This document shows positions 39,901 through 54,900 of a stretch of 64,000 nucleotides of DNA, piece by piece; within the stretch, counting starts at the first letter, position 1, and each line of letters opens with the position of its first letter. The stretch is from the NCBI GenBank assembly GCA_026261815.1, contig JAMPIT010000712.1, positions 186,001 through 250,000 of the forward strand, read 5' to 3'. Below the pieces are notes generated by a model. The model saw nothing but the letters and a program-made list of their open reading frames with translations, was not told the origin of the DNA and ran no database searches. Source of the DNA: Monarcha castaneiventris obscurior (lineage: Eukaryota; Chordata; Aves; Passeriformes; Monarchidae). A program made the translations under genes and the position numbers.

Positions 39901-42900
39901 GAAATGCTGCATTTCCTCCGGAGTTGGAATCTCTTCCCTCCTTTGGGTAGGGCTAGGAATCCTTGGGAGCCATCTGATCCCGGGGCTGTGGTGTTTTAGC
40001 ACCAGATGCCCTTCGAGCCAGGGCACAGCTGCAGCCTCGTCCCCTCCCTCTGGGCTTCAGCCATGCCGATATATGGTTACAAACTGCACCCTCAGGCTGT
40101 GAAACAAACCCCAGCCTGTGCTGGGAGAAATGTATATTTATGTATGTAGCACTCAGCTCCTGCCTTGGGGGCTCTAAAAGTTTCAATTGTGTTGGGCAAA
40201 TCCTCACGGGATGCAGTTGGGATTGGGTTTATGCAGTAAGGGATGGGGTGTTTTCATAGAGCAGCAGTGGATTATGGTTAGCTAAGTGGTCTTAAATCAG
40301 TTTTATTCATTCATTAAGTGAATAAAATCGTGGGTGATGAAGGAAAACTAATGGGTAGTAACAGCCTTAGCTCGCTTCCAGCAGAGGTGGTTTGTAGTTA
40401 GTTGAAGCTGCACCCAAAGGTGCTTTGGTGCATTATTTCACTGTGTGTCACTGTGAGGCTCAATTTGTCCATTGGTATTTAGGACACTGCTCTGAACTTC
40501 AGAGCAAACACCAGCTCAGATCCCCAGCTGTGGTGAGCACCTGAATGTGTCCCTTTTTTCCCCATTCTGGTTTCCTTTCTGAGGTTTCAATCCTCTCTCT
40601 GAGCTCAGGGTAAGCAGCTGCTCCGTGCAGACCTCAAACTTCAAAGGCTTTGCCTGAGCTGGGTTTGTTCCTCTGGTGATCTTTGGGATTTAGGGAAGTC
40701 TGGGGTTTCTGGGCTTTGCTGAACTTTAGCACAAAAAGTAAAGTTTTCCATGGAAAACTGACTTTGCGTGTGGAATTTTGTAGGTGAATACAACATTCAG
40801 GTCAGAATTAATCATGAGGCTCACCTTGGGTTTGAGGGGGCTCAGGGAATTTTATGTGCCAGAGAAAATCCTTTCTGGGGAAAAGCAGGAGATTTCTCTG
40901 TGATGAGCAAAGCTTCTCTTAAGAATGAGAAACAAAGCCAACATTTTGTTTAAAAGTGCTCTAAGAATAGTAAATAAAATAAGCACTCCATCAGATAAGA
41001 CCAGACTAAATATACAACTGCGTCTTGCTTACCCAGAAAGTAAAATTATTTATATCTGAAGTTGAACATTTCTCTTGATTTCAGAGATGTTTTTGTTAGA
41101 TAAATTCAACACAGGCAGCCTGCTTATTTAAATTGCCTGTACAAGGCTGGATATTGATGGTTACTGAAGCTGCCCTTCACCCCAGAGTTTGGAATTTTGG
41201 GCACTTTTGCAGGAATTCTTTTCCATGTTTCTGAGCTAACTGGGAGAAGGAAAATGAGTCACTGAGCTGCATCCCTGAGCAGAGCTGCATTCAAAACTTA
41301 CACGTGCCTTTCTCACTTGTATGCAAATAGTTGATTAGCTGCAGTTCCAGGTGGAATTAGGCAGTAAATACAGCGTGCAAATGAAATTCCTGCAATCTTT
41401 TAAAAATGCAGCCCCCAAGGCACAAAATCTGAGCACGTGTTAGACTCTCACTGTGACCAGTATCTCTGAATTCGTTGTAGGATACCTTTAAACCTTCAGT
41501 GTTTCACGTATTTACCTAAAATCCTGCTTGAACATACCATGGTGTTAAACCCCATCCTCCAGGATTCCTTTTTCCCCATGTTCTGCCTGATATCCTGAAG
41601 ATATCAGCTGCTATGCTTGGTTAGAGCTGTTTGAATTAATGAAAATATTGCTGGGTTGTCCCTCATGTCAAACTCTTGCAGCCTTTCCTGGCTCTATCCC
41701 ATAACTTTTCCCACCCAGAGCACCATTCCACATCTCAGCAGCAGATCCTGGTGGATGTTCCTAGGCCCAGCACTGCTCAGTGCCATGTTTTGGTGCTCAG
41801 ATTGAGGAGCTATTTCACAAATCCAGCCAATCCAGCAGCCCTTTCTGGGTAATTTATTCTGCAAAAGCTTCTTTTGGCCTCAGAAGAGAAAAAAAAAAAA
41901 GGTGACTTGTCAGGCAGTCGTGTGCTCAGTGGCCATGGCAGCAGGGATGCAAAGTGCTCCTGGCCTCAAGGATTTGGGAAGAAAACCCTTCAAAACAGTG
42001 TTTGAAGCCATGTCACGATTTTTTTTCAAAGCAGCTGAGTGGCTCTTCAGGGTTTAAATTTTCCTGTCCAGATGGGAGTTTTTTCCAGCCTCCAGCACAG
42101 GCACTTTGGGGTTTAGTGAAGCTTTTGAATCCAGGGAAGTTGCACAACCCATCTTTAGGTTGATTGACTTTTGTGGTTGGCTGAAGTGCTGACAGGATCA
42201 TTCAGGATTACTCCAAAAATGCATGAATTCAGTTAAAAGCTGAGATATAGAGGCTTTTTTTAAAAAATATCTGTCTGTTTTGGAGAAACATAAGAAGGTC
42301 ACTTAGTTGGCAGCTTAAATCAGCCACAGTGAGGAAATAGCAGGGACATGAAAACTCCTCATTTGATTGGGGTGAGTGCTACAATCCCAGTGTGTTATTG
42401 CTGCTTCTGGCCTGCCAAAACTCAGCTCATGGCCTTGCTTTTTAAAAAAAAAGCTGCGTAATTATTTCCTGTGGAATATTGCACTTCATAGGCTCCAGCC
42501 TTGCTCTTCAATTAAAGCAAGATTGATTGGTCACCTGAACTCATGTGTTGGTTTGGATCTTAAATATTCTGTATGTTGGAAGAACCCTTATTTTTCATGC
42601 AGGAAAATGCCAGTTCTGAGAGCTTTTCCTGTGCTGTCAGAAGTTTTTCATTCTGTCCGTGAAACTTTTAATTTCCAGGGTTTTCCTGTGGAGGAGCAGC
42701 CAGCCAGAAAACTTTCTTGCTAATTAGTAAAACTGCTCTGTTTGCTTACAAGGTTTTTTTCCCAGCTGCACCTTCCTTTTCCATGGAAAAGCTGTTGTCT
42801 GCTCATCCACTTTTAGTTTTAAGGGATACCAGCAGAAAGCTGGACCTGGATCCTGTTATGAGGCTGAGCAGGATCCAAATGAGTCCAACTCGAATTGGAT

Positions 42901-45900
42901 CTTCCTTTTTCTGTAGAACTTGAACGATTTTAAATTTAAACATTTATTTCTTCAATCTCAACGTTCAATTTAAGGATTCCTTAGCAAGCAGCAGCTTTGT
43001 ATTCACAGAGAGTATTTGGGATCACTTCAGTGTCCCAGTTAGGCCTCTTCACATGGTGTTTTCTCCATCCATAACCACTGCAGGATGGGAAAACAGGTTA
43101 ATATCTTTATAAATTATCCTCCTGGAGAGGTCAGAGATGTCACTTCTCACTAATGGAATAACAAAAGGTCATTTTCACGTGACAAGTCAATGCAATGAAC
43201 TGCAGAGTGATCTATTCCTACATTTGCCTTTTCTAGAAGTAGCAAAATCAGATGATTTTCAAAAAGAAGCATTTGTTTCTTTGCCTGTTTTCCCTCCCTT
43301 TTAAGGGAATACTTGAAACACTTCTGGATGCTGTTGAGTGTGGGAGCATTTTCCCCTCTGGTATCTCCATAGACAAGCTCATGGCTCATCAATGAAGTTA
43401 ATTATGCCTTTTAATTGTTTGCTGCAGTTCCACTGAAGAGTGTATTTGATGTTCTTTGCCTCCCCAGCAGCAGTTTCTGTACCTCCAGCCCTCCCACAGC
43501 AGAGAGCACCTCCTGTTCCTCCTGCACTTGGACTCTGGCCCATCACTTGATGCAGATTCGATATCTGCAGGGAGGAATGGTTTGTGCAGGAGTTAATGTG
43601 TCATGGAACAAGCCAAGGTGTGTTTTTTGCTGCCTGGGGAATAGAGCAGAGTTCAAGCTGAATGGTTTCAGTGGCATCTTCTCCAGATTTGGTGGGGAGG
43701 TCAGAGCCTGCTGGAGGCAAGGTTGGAAGTTTGAAGTCAGGTTTTGGGATGCTCTTCCAGGGAAATCTTCCTCTGAAATCATCCCAGGGACAGATCAGCA
43801 GTGCCAGCTCCTTCTTGGCTTTAGTGACAGAGCTATTAGAAGATAATATTGTCATTTTGGGGTTTATTGAAAGGAGTTTTAGTAAATAAACATGAGACTG
43901 ACCTGATTTGAGCTCCTGGAACATGGTCCCCATCCCTGGAGGTGTCCAGGGAGTGACTGGATGTGGCACTGGGTGCTGTGGGCTGGGGATCAGTCACAGC
44001 TTGCACTCCATGACCTTGGAGCTCTTTTCCAACCAAAATGATCCTGGGATAGCACCAACACCAACTTCTTGGCACCCTGAAAGCTGCTGATTGTACTTAG
44101 ATCTCAGTCCTCATCCTACAGACTCAAAACCTACTATTTGAATCTGCAGGATTTCCTCAGGCCTTCAATATTCCAGTTATAGGATAATTTAAGTTTTGAG
44201 AAGCAGGAGACAGGGAAATCAAATTTAGTGATGAGAAATCGTAGTCCTTGTGTGTTTGTGCAGAAGAGGATCAATGTGTGTGCTGGGAACAAGAGGGTAT
44301 CCTGATTTTTTTTCATTCCCCATCATAACCTGGATAAAAAGCTTTAGAAAGATTAGAAAAGTGAAAGCAGGAAGTTCTCTGTAAAACAGCCAAAAAAACC
44401 TCTCTTAAGCTGATATTTAGAAGCAATAAAAAAACCCAAACAAAAACCCCACAAACCCCTTTAATTTCTGGTGTTTTATTGCCATGAATATGCTTGGTAA
44501 ACTCTTCTTTCTGCTTCCCTTCTCTCCTGTCTGTATGTATGGGAATATAAATCCTGGTGGGTTTGTGGGGACCCTCTGTGGGATTTTATTCCCAGATTTT
44601 GGCATCTGTTGGGCAGCAGGAATTGGGTAATGCTGCTTTGGAAGCATTTCTTAGCACATCAAGGGGAGAGGCCTTGTGAAAGTGGTTGGTGCTGCATTTC
44701 TTGCCACTTCTGTGTAAACAGGGATGTGGAAAGGATTTGATGAGTTCCCTTTTATTCCACTTTTTCAGCACAAACTCAGTTGCTGTTGTGGTGTTTGATG
44801 CCTCTTTCCACGAAAGTGCAACTTCATGAATGAGAATTTAATAAATCTTTTAATCCAGAGGTGTAATTTATGATTATGGCATCCTATAGAAAGGATTTTA
44901 CTTAGGAATTTTTTTTCCAGCTTAAAAATAACTTGCAGCCTTTCTCCTGGTTTTGGTCAAGTACCACAAACCAAGATGTTCAACCCAGTTTCAGGAGACT
45001 CAGATTCTGCCACCTGGAGAGTGGCATTTCCGTGCTACATCCCACACAAACTGAGCCTGCATCCAGGGATTTAATCAAAGGAAAACCTCTAGCCCTAGGT
45101 ATGGAATGGTGAAATACTGGATTTTATGGAAAAGGGCTGGGCCACAATCAACACTCCTGATTTATCTTGAATGACTTGACTTTTTCAGGAGGAGCACCAA
45201 ATTCTCAGTGGGGGTTGAAGCACTGATTTGTCTAATCCTTTTATTAGGATGGATCCAGGAGTTGTAAAGAAGGAATTATAAAAAGATCAATATTCAGTGG
45301 GATATTGAGGTGGCTTCCCAAAATGTCTCTTTTGCCCTTGCCCACATCCAGTGCAGGTTTTACCCTGACCTTGACCAGCCAGGAATGGCAAATCCTGAAA
45401 GGTTGGAATTGGCCTTTTGCTTTATGTAGCTGCTGACATTTTGGGAAGAGGAGAAGCTCCAATCTCCTGATTTTTTTGGAGCTGGAGGCAAGAAATCCAA
45501 ACAAATTTAACACCTGGTTGTGAGCAGAGGGAGGGAATTGTGTCCCTTCACAGAAACACTGAACTGAGCAGATGAGAAATTCTCCAATATCAGCCAAAAG
45601 GGTGAAAATCCTTGTCTGGAATAGGAGAACAGACCTGAATAAAATGTCTTCAAGCTCCCTGGATCTGTTTTCCCTGGATGTTGTGGAAGGGGGTGGGAGG
45701 CAGTGTTAGAAAAGGAGACAGATGACGTAGCTCCTGTCCTGGCTGTGATTCCTGGCTGTGCCTCAGTGCTGGAGTATTCCACTGGCATTGGATACAATGA
45801 AATGTACTTAAAACTGCATGGAAAATGCTTCTCTTGTGTTAAAAGAAAGCAGTAACTAATATCAATATTAATATTTATTATTGTTATTGTTGTTATTATT

Positions 45901-45928
45901 ATTGTTATTATTATTGTTATTGTTGTTA

Positions 45929-45966
<38 letters not shown>

Positions 45967-48900
45967 TTTAAAACCCTTAAGGGGAATGGTGCCTGGGAGC
46001 ACTGAGGGTGCCACAGCCTTGCTGGAGCTTCTCCTACAGCCCTGAGCTTCTCCAACCCCCTTTGTTTTCCCTCTCCCCCCTTTCCTGGGGAATCTCATCC
46101 AGCTGTTCATTTACCTGCTGGAATTTCCCAGATATTTATGGCTAAATCTCCACTGCGAAAAGCCTTGTGTGCCCCTTTGCCAGTGCAAATATACTCAGGG
46201 AATCTCCTGAATTAGAAACTTTACCTTTTTTGGATCCCCTGGGCTGGGAAGTTGGAGTTTTGCTGAATTCAGCATCCTGAAAAGACATCAGCATCATGTC
46301 TCCTTAATTCTGTACAAAGGTTTTTCTGCTTCTGGACTCATTTATTGGGATATTGAGTAGAGTCAGCTCTTTAAGCTTTTGAGAGTAAAAACAGTAAATA
46401 AAAATCCCTTTTTTTTTTTCCCTTGTGCTTGGTGGCTGGCACCTTTTCTTCTGAAGTTCTGTATCACTGATTAAATAAAGTGAAGCTTCAGGGTAGGTTT
46501 AGGAAGGTTGTTTTAATAAAACCAACCAGAAGTTAAACAACACAAAGAGCAGGTGAGAGGCCACAGAACAAAAACATACAATTTGATAAATTAAACAAGA
46601 TTTCTTCAGGCAGGTGATATTTTTTGTGGTGTTAGCTAGCTGGGAGAAAATTCCTGGAACTGTGTATAATGCTAGGAATTATTCAGTTGGTTGTCCCTAA
46701 AGCCTGTCCTCCAGGACACTGAACTGAATTTCATGCTCTAGAACAGACCAAATCTTACAAGATCAGTGCAAAAATCTTTACCTAAAGGTCCATTTTTCTA
46801 ATTGCAATCATCTTCCATGGATAAATTCAGTGCAGTGGGTTTTATTCACAGGGTAGGTTCAGCCCAGAAGTTGAGCAGGAAAAGGTTGTGTCACTGTCAG
46901 CACCACAAAATCCAGGGCTGATTTAAGGTTTGTTATTAACCCACAGAGCAGAACAGGAATAGCTTGATTTTATATCTCTGGGTAATCCAATTCTGCTGGA
47001 ATTGCTGGAGATGAAAAATGAATGAGTGGAAGAGATGGGATTTGAATCCTTTAGAAATGCCAAATGGTAAGAACAGTTGCAGGGAAGCGATGCTGGGTTT
47101 GCTATAAACAACAAATGTTGCGTAACACCGGCTGTGTTTTTCAAAACCAGATGTTGCAGCAGTTGACACCAGGATTTCTGCAAGTTATTTGCTCATCCTT
47201 CAGCTGCTTCACCACATCTCCCTTCTCAATACCCATTTTACACATTCTTTCTCATTATAATCCTGTAGTACTTATAATTCCAATCAATACTCAGTGCATT
47301 TTAGCTGTGATCACAATTCAGGGAGGCTCTGAATTCTCTGAAATAAATGTACTGAGGTAAATTTTTTTTTTAATTAACCTTCTGCATGTTCCAATCTTCG
47401 TGTTCAAACCTGCATGCCACTAAATATTGTCTGGATGGCTCAGCAATGTCTGGGGAGCAGATTTATCCCTGTGGTGCTCAGCATGTGGCACAAAATCATT
47501 TCAGAAGCGTGAGAGGAACCCACTGAAATCTTTTGAAAGGAACAAACCTCTACAAAAAGCAGAATGTGCAGGAGAAAGTAGTAAGTAATGAATTGCCATT
47601 ATTCATAAGCCCGGGGATTGATGGAGCTGTAATTGGGAATTACGTGGAGGAGGAACAGTTGTGGGGATCAGAAAAGGAATGTTCATTCTCTCCGTGTAAA
47701 GACAGGCACAAACATCTGTACATCTGAATTTGGAGGCTCTCAACATTATCACTGCAAAAAAGACTCAAAGAATTGGGATTTTTAAGCAGCCAAGACCCAG
47801 GTGGCAACATTTCTAAATGAACAGGACCTGCTGTGCTCCCCTGAGACCCCACCTGCAGAGCTGCATCCAGCTCTGGGATTCCCAGTGTGAGGAGGAGCTG
47901 CTGGAATGAATCCAGAGGAGGCCATGGAGATGCTCCCAGGGCTGGAGCCAGGCTGGGAGAGCTGGGGGTGCTCATCTGGAGAAGAGAATGATCCAGGGAG
48001 AGCTCAGAGCCCCTGTCAGTGTCTAAAGGGGCTCCAGGAGATCTGGAGAGGGACTGGGGGACAAGGGATGGAGGGACAGGACACAGGGAATGGCTTTAAA
48101 CTGCAATTGGGGAGATTTAGATGGGATCTTGGGAAGAAATCCTTCCCTGTGAGGGTGGGCAGGCCCTGGCACAGGGTGCCCAGAGAAGCTGTGGCTGCCC
48201 CTGGATCCCTGGCAGTGCCCAAGGCCAGGCTGGATGGAGCTTGGAGCAGCCTGGGACAGTGGAAGGTGTCAGGGTTGGAACTGGATGAGCTTTGAGGTCT
48301 TTTCCAACCCAAACCATAATGGGATTCTGTGATTCTCTGAGGACACAATAAAACATTTAAAAGGCCAGGACAAAAACCTTCAGGCTGTGACTGTGGGGAA
48401 ACAGAGGGAACTCAGGCTCCTGATGGGCAAGAGCTTGGTGGCTTTGGGTGGAGCCTCCCTGGGGACAGGGACCAGGGAGGTGCTGCTGTAATTTGTGCAC
48501 TGCAGTGCTGTGTTGGGCACTTAGGAGGGAGTTCCATGTGATAAACGTTGGTTTGAGTCTTACTGATAACCAAGAGTATAAAATAGTCTGAAAACAGCTT
48601 GTAAATGGTGATTGTCTGGAAATAAAGTGACAGAATTCTGGGTGCTGCTTGTTAGGACTGCTCAGGGAAAATGCACCATGCACGTGTCCCTTCAGGCACC
48701 TGTCACTCACAGGTAAAATTTTAGTGACTTTGGGTTGGGATAATTCTGCTTTTGTAGTTCTAAGCCAATGTAAATTGGCTTTTTATAAGAAAAAATCCCT
48801 GTGTGTATCCCCATGAGTGCAGTCAAAAGGCAGGAGAAATTTGTCAGAGAATAGAAAGTCGATGAAATAATCTTCATAAAGTTTTTCATGGCGAATTCCT

Positions 48901-51900
48901 GAAGTGGGAGTCTCCAAGAATTCAGCACATCAAATACCTGATGTGTAAGATGGTGTCTTTAGAGGCTGAGGGATGGAGCCAGTGACCTGTCCTGGCATTC
49001 CATCCTTTCCACACTCAAAATCCTGTTTTTACTTACACCTTACTCCAATGGAGGCTGAAATTTTCCATGAAACTGCAGGAAGGGAGGAGTCAGGATGTCA
49101 ACAGAGCCATAAAACCACACTGAACTTGTAAAACCAGGCCCTGAAAACATGGAGACATTTTCCTCGTCCCAGTTTCCCTGGGAGGGATGGTGTTTAATTC
49201 CTTGATGTTATTAAGATAATTCCATGTGTGTGTGTGTAGTGTGTTATTACAGCGATGAGTGGGCTGATAAGGCCAGGAGGAAATAAAGAGCTTTGCTTGG
49301 AGTGGATTATTTGGGTTGAAACTGCTTGGAATGAAGCTTTCCCAAGGCTGGAAGTGAAAATAGCACTGAATGGTTGTACCAACATTCCTGTCTGAGGGAG
49401 GAAGTCAGGACTGGACACCTGGAACAACTCCACAGGTCATGGGATGCTCTCAGAACAAGGCCTGGCACTTCCCAAAAGTCATCACTTCTGCCTGTATTTA
49501 GGAATATCCTCCTCATTCTTCTTCTCTCTTTGTTTTTCCCTAGTGAGTGTTGAAAAAGTGGAATTAAAGGGACTGGCACACAAGAAGAATGAAAGAAATG
49601 TTGAGTATTCCTTTGAGGTAAGTTTGGGTTTCCTTTGCTATGATGATGCTTAAGGAGGAGTTATGGAAATTCTCAAACTTAATCACTGGATCCCAAAAAT
49701 TGGTCTAGCAGAGCTCCTTTGGGATAGATGGTAGTTTTTAATTAATGATTTGAAAGTCATAAATGGCTGTGGATGATGCAGAGGTTGGTAAGTGGGGACT
49801 GGCAAAAAAAAAAAAAGTCATTTTAATGCAGGAAGTCTTGGTAAAATGTTTATTTAGGGGGAAATATGATGCCACACTTACAGGATGGTTATCCACATCC
49901 ATATCCATGGCCATTTTTCTGCTGGAATGCAGAAGCCAGAGAAAATTTAAATCTTAATGTGGACAAAGAACAATGTGGGCTCTGAGGGCACAGCTGCTGG
50001 AAAGAGGCAGGGAGGGAGCCTGTGCTTCCAAAAGGTTGGGGAGCACAGAATAGCTTTGGAAATTCTTCAGGGCTTGAAAAAAAAACTCTGTGGAGCGAGA
50101 GTTGGGGGACATGACTGGAAGGGGACTTTCACAATGGTCTAAAAGGGAATAAAAAGACTTCCCAGCAAAGGGGATGTTAATCCAGCAGGAAGGGCAGAGC
50201 AGGAACTGCTGTCTGTGAGCTGAAGGCAGCCTGGCTCCGAGTGGAAGTGAGAGCAGTGCCTGTGGAATGAGTGTGGTTCACCACACACCAGCAGGAGAAG
50301 TGGCTTCCCCCCGGCCTGACGCAGCCTCTGGAGCTTGGGTTGCTGCTCCCAAATCCGGTGGAGGGATGAGTTCATCCCATGAAACCCTGGGTGAACAGCA
50401 GGGATGGATCTGGGTGCTGCTGAGGAGCTCTCAAACTGCTTTTCCCTCCAGCTGGAATGAAGTATTCCAAAATGCAGCATGCACAGGCCAGAAAACGTCT
50501 CTGGTTTGTTTAATGAGGCCCCGGAGCCAAAGGAGGGGTGAGAAAAGGAGAACCCAAAAGGAAGCGGGCAGGAGAATCCCAATTATCTACAACTTTCGCC
50601 AAATTATTCCTTAAAACTCCCAGCCAGGGCAGAGCATCAGCTCAGCATCTGTTGGGATGTTGGCAGCATGAACCTCTGCAGGGTTGGATTCATGGAGAAT
50701 GTCCCAAATTTCCTGAATCCCCAATTGTTCCAAATGTCATCGATCGCAGACAGGATTTTTTCCAAGGGCTTTTCAAACTCTGTATGAAGCCTGCAGTTGT
50801 CTCCACTCCAATTAAGATCTCGTGAAACTTCTTTTCCTATTACAAATTTTTCTATAAATAACAGAAATTACTGTACCCAGTGTTTGCCTCGACAGCTTGA
50901 ACTGAAGGAAGAGCAGAGACTTCAGCTGAGCTGATAAATTGCTGTTTGCTGGGTTAAAAACCCCATTATGGAATGGTTTTGTTCTGTTTAGGAGCTTGGG
51001 AATAGCAGGTCAATGGATGGAGCAGTTTAGTATTGGCAGTGCTATTGTTCCCCCCATTTACAGTTCACATTATTGTTTTAGAAGTATTGAAAATTCAAGT
51101 TAAAACAGAAGTCGTGACAATTGTTGGGTTCTTACAGAACTAGAAAAAAAAGAGAAAATTTCCTGTATTTTCTGAAATACCTCATGAATTTAAAAAAATA
51201 TTTATTTACCACAAATTTAAAAAAGAAACCAACCCACAAACTTGATAAAACTGCTCAAGTCTTTCTGTCTTCTTTTCTTTTTTTCTCCCCCTTTTTTTTG
51301 TGTAACAGCTCTGCCGAGAGGAAATTCCTCCCTTATGTAATATATTTTGAAATCCTCTCCTCTCCCCACTCTTTTTTTGGCAGCTTTTGGATGGCTGGAA
51401 AAACTTTGTGTATGTTTTGAGTTGTCATTGAAACTAATGTCATGTGAGAGGCTGCTCTGTGATTCCCAAACATCCACCCTGCTCCTTCCCCTATGGATCC
51501 AGATGCCTCCCAGATGCCTCCAGTGGATATTTTGAATCCATGGGGAGTCATCCCTGGCTTGTCTCATGCTGATGTTCCTCAGGCCAAGAAATCCTGATTT
51601 TTGGCTCAGTTAAACTTCACCTCCCAAGCAATAAACGCTTCAATATCCATGGATGTCGTGACTTGTTTGTGTGGGAATAAATCCTGAATATTCCCATTTT
51701 TTTCTTTAAGGCATGGACAAGGTGGAGTCTGGAGCAGGAGCTCCAGGTTTCCTTGGGAAGGTTTTGCCTGGGTTTTTTGCTGCCATTCCCAATTTCACGT
51801 GGCATATGGAGTTGATTAATTAGCAATAGGCAGCCTTGTGTGGGGGGAGCCGTTCCTGTTGGAAAGCAGATCCTACAAAGCAGCTGTTTTCTTTAACAAT

Positions 51901-54900
51901 AATGAGGGAAAAAAATTCCATTACTCCGTGGTTGGTTGCTTAACTCTGGATGTGTGCAGCATGGAAGGGCTGTGTGAACTCTGAGGGGCTTTTCCAAGCA
52001 TCCAGAGGAGTGTGAAATGTGAAAACAGCAAGAATTGGGCAGCAGTTCTGTCCTTGTGCACAAAAAAAAGTGTTTCCTTGTTGATGTCGTCCATCACAAC
52101 ATCTGTGAGGGACAGTTGGTGTCAATTATTGAATTTTTAGGAACCAAATTAAATGAATTACTAAACCAAATCCTTCTTGCTCCTCCCCAAGGTCCTGTGG
52201 TCTGATTCTTCGGTGACGTTGGTAACCAAATCTTCTGCTGAAGTGACTGAATTTATTTCGAAGGTAAAGATGAAAAGAAAAACACTTTGAAAATGAAAAA
52301 ATGCTTTGTCCCTCTCTGTAATTTTGTTCAGTGATACTTCTCAAAATGTGCCAACATAATTCAGATTGAATTTCATTAAATATTTGATTTGTCATTGGCA
52401 GTGGCTTGAATCTCGTAGAAATAACAAGTCTTGTTTTCACTTTTTATTTGTAATATCCTCCCCCTTTAGCTATCTCAGCTGTATCCAGAAGAAAACTTGG
52501 AGAAATTCATTCCCTGCTTAGCTGGTCCAGATTCATTTTACCTGGAACGGAACCACATGGACCTGGAATCAGACCTGAGGTATGCTGGGATTCTGTGGGG
52601 TTTTTATCTCCACACTTGGCTTCTTTCACCAAGAAAACACCAGGAAATAAAAATATTATCTCCATATTCTAAATTACTTTAAAGAAATTAGAGCCTGATT
52701 GATCCTAAGCTTTTTTTCGTTGATGTTCCATTAAATCCAGTGCATAACAATTTTTCAGGAATTCTTTCTTCAGAAATACAGATGGTAATAATATTCTGTA
52801 TTAAGCTTCCTGGAGAACTGATATTTCTTCATTCTTTGTGAAGAACAAATAGAGGATCACTGGCTTTGCAAAAGTTTGTTTTGGACTTAAAAATAACCAG
52901 AATTGCTTAAAACAATCACTCAAAACTCAGGAAAAAAACCAGAAGCCTGAACATTCACCCATCTCTATTGAGGAATGGGTTGTGGGGAGTTTTTTTCCCT
53001 TTCCCCTTTCATGGAGTTTTTATTTTCTCAGTTGTTTTAGGTTGTCGTGGTGTTTAATTTACTTTAATTTAAAAATTATGTATTTAGATATTATTAAATG
53101 ATTACATTTTGGAAGCCTTTAACAGCTAAGAAATTTTTGAAGCCGTAGCTTGTACCTTCTTAAATTATCACGATTAATTATGATATTGGCGATTATTTAA
53201 TATAAACCAATATATAAATAATAGAAATAAAATCATGGTGATTATTTAATATAAACCAGTATTTTAAATATCATAATTAAATATCATGATCATATTGAAT
53301 ATCATAAATATCACATCAGGTTTCTCTTTCTAAAGATGATTTTCCTAGGAAAATTAGAGGGACTTAAATTCTTTTCAGCTGCTCCTGTCTGTATCAATGC
53401 AAACTGAGATTATTGTAAGATTAATATTATTCTGATCCTAATATGATATTACCATAATATTAAACAACACTTTAAAATATTCATTCACTTCATTAGAACT
53501 TCTGCTTTACACTTATTTTCCCTGTGCCACGGTGGAGATTGCTTTTCCATAGGCAGCAGCCAGCAGGTGCATGCCTGGATTATTTTTCATGGCAAACACC
53601 ATTCCCATTCCCTCACTGTGCTCCAAGGAGCAGAGGCTGAGGGAGGAGTGGGGAGGCTGCAGGGAATGTGTGTGGCTGCTGTTGAGGAACCACAACCTCT
53701 CCAAATCTGGGTTAATGGAGCAGCAACCTGCACTGCCAGAGCTCTGCTGCAGCTCTGGAGCAGGGGAAGGAGCTGCTCTGAGGTGCTGCTCAGCTGTGAA
53801 ATTCTGCTCTGAGCTGTGGGGTTTCCAGGTGGGAAGCACCTCTGTGTGTGTGGAAGTGCAAAGTTTTGGGAGATCGGTGTTTTTTCATGGAATCCCTGAG
53901 TGGGTTGGGTGGGAAGGGACCTCAGAGCTCATCTCATTCCATCCCTGCCATGGTCAGGGGCACCTTCCACTGTCCCAGGGTGCTTCAAACCCTGTCCAGC
54001 CTGGCCTTGGACACTGCCAGGGATCCAGGGGCAGCCACAGCTTCTCTGGGCACCCTGTGCCAGGGCCTCAGCACCCTCACAGGGAACAATTCCTTCCCAA
54101 TATTCTGTCTAAATCCACCTTCTTTCAGCTCAAAGCCACCCCTCCTTGTCCTGTCCCTCCATCCCTTGTCCCCAGTCCCTCTCCAGCCTTCCCACAGGCC
54201 CCTTGAGGCACTGGGATGTTGCTACGAGGGCTCTTTTCCCTTAAAAGAGGCACAGGGAAAACGTGACATAAGTTTTTCCCTAAACTGCCAGACTCTGCAT
54301 CTGCTGCTTATCTCCAAGAGGAGGAAATTCAATAACAGATCCATTTCTATTTTATATTCCTCAGGTTCCTGCATTTGAAAGGCAATTTTCAAGTTTACAT
54401 TTGAACATTTTTCTGCCTTAGGAGTGTTCAGGGTTCCTAAGTGAGGCTGAAACACTCAACAGAGTGAAAACAACCCAGGGGTAACAGGGTTTGGTATTAA
54501 TGATAAGTATATCCATAAATTCCCAGAATTCAGAATTGCATGGTGTGTTTCAGCTTTTAAATTTCCAATCTAACTTCCAACTGTGCTGTCCTGAGTGCAA
54601 TCCTGATGGATTTGGGAGGCTCTAACAGAGCAGGGGCTTTGTTTGCTGCAGGTACCTGGCCCCGTTCCCTTCCCATGTGGTGAAAAACGACCACGTCAGG
54701 AAGTTCTTCAGCACTTCATCTCCCTCACAGCAGCTTCAGAGCTCAAGTGAGTTGAAATAAAGTTTAAAAAGCAATTTTTTTTTTTGTACTGGTGTGCATT
54801 TCCTAAACTGATGCCATTTGTAACTCTGTTCCTTGTTTCCAGATCCTGGCAACCCCTCCCTGTATAAAGTAGGAACTACGCTGGGAACATCTGGAAGGTG

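Larger units (their letters stand above)
29657..49543 (+). other. ZCCHC14: ZCCHC14 intron 2 (19.9 kb)
   Basis: This is the longest intron. It holds CR1 tails at about 31910, 35876, 37731, 43905 and 47820, an ATT-rich microsatellite at 45868-45966, scattered A-runs and short TG repeats near 49228. No protein-like exon is seen. AT-rich but motif-dense stretches near 34680-34840 and 41290-41460 (including ATGCAAATAGTTGATTAGCTG-like sequence) might be regulatory, without further support. Confidence 0.85.
52580..54651 (+). other. ZCCHC14: ZCCHC14 intron 5 (2.1 kb)
   Basis: The intron contains an AT-rich stretch with an internal repeat (53161-53310) and a reverse CR1 tail (53884-54215). No exon is seen. 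Confidence 0.85.

Noticed and set aside
45507..46110. Minus-strand frames with runs of Asn or Ile
   Set aside because: They are translations of the ATT microsatellite and carry no protein domain.
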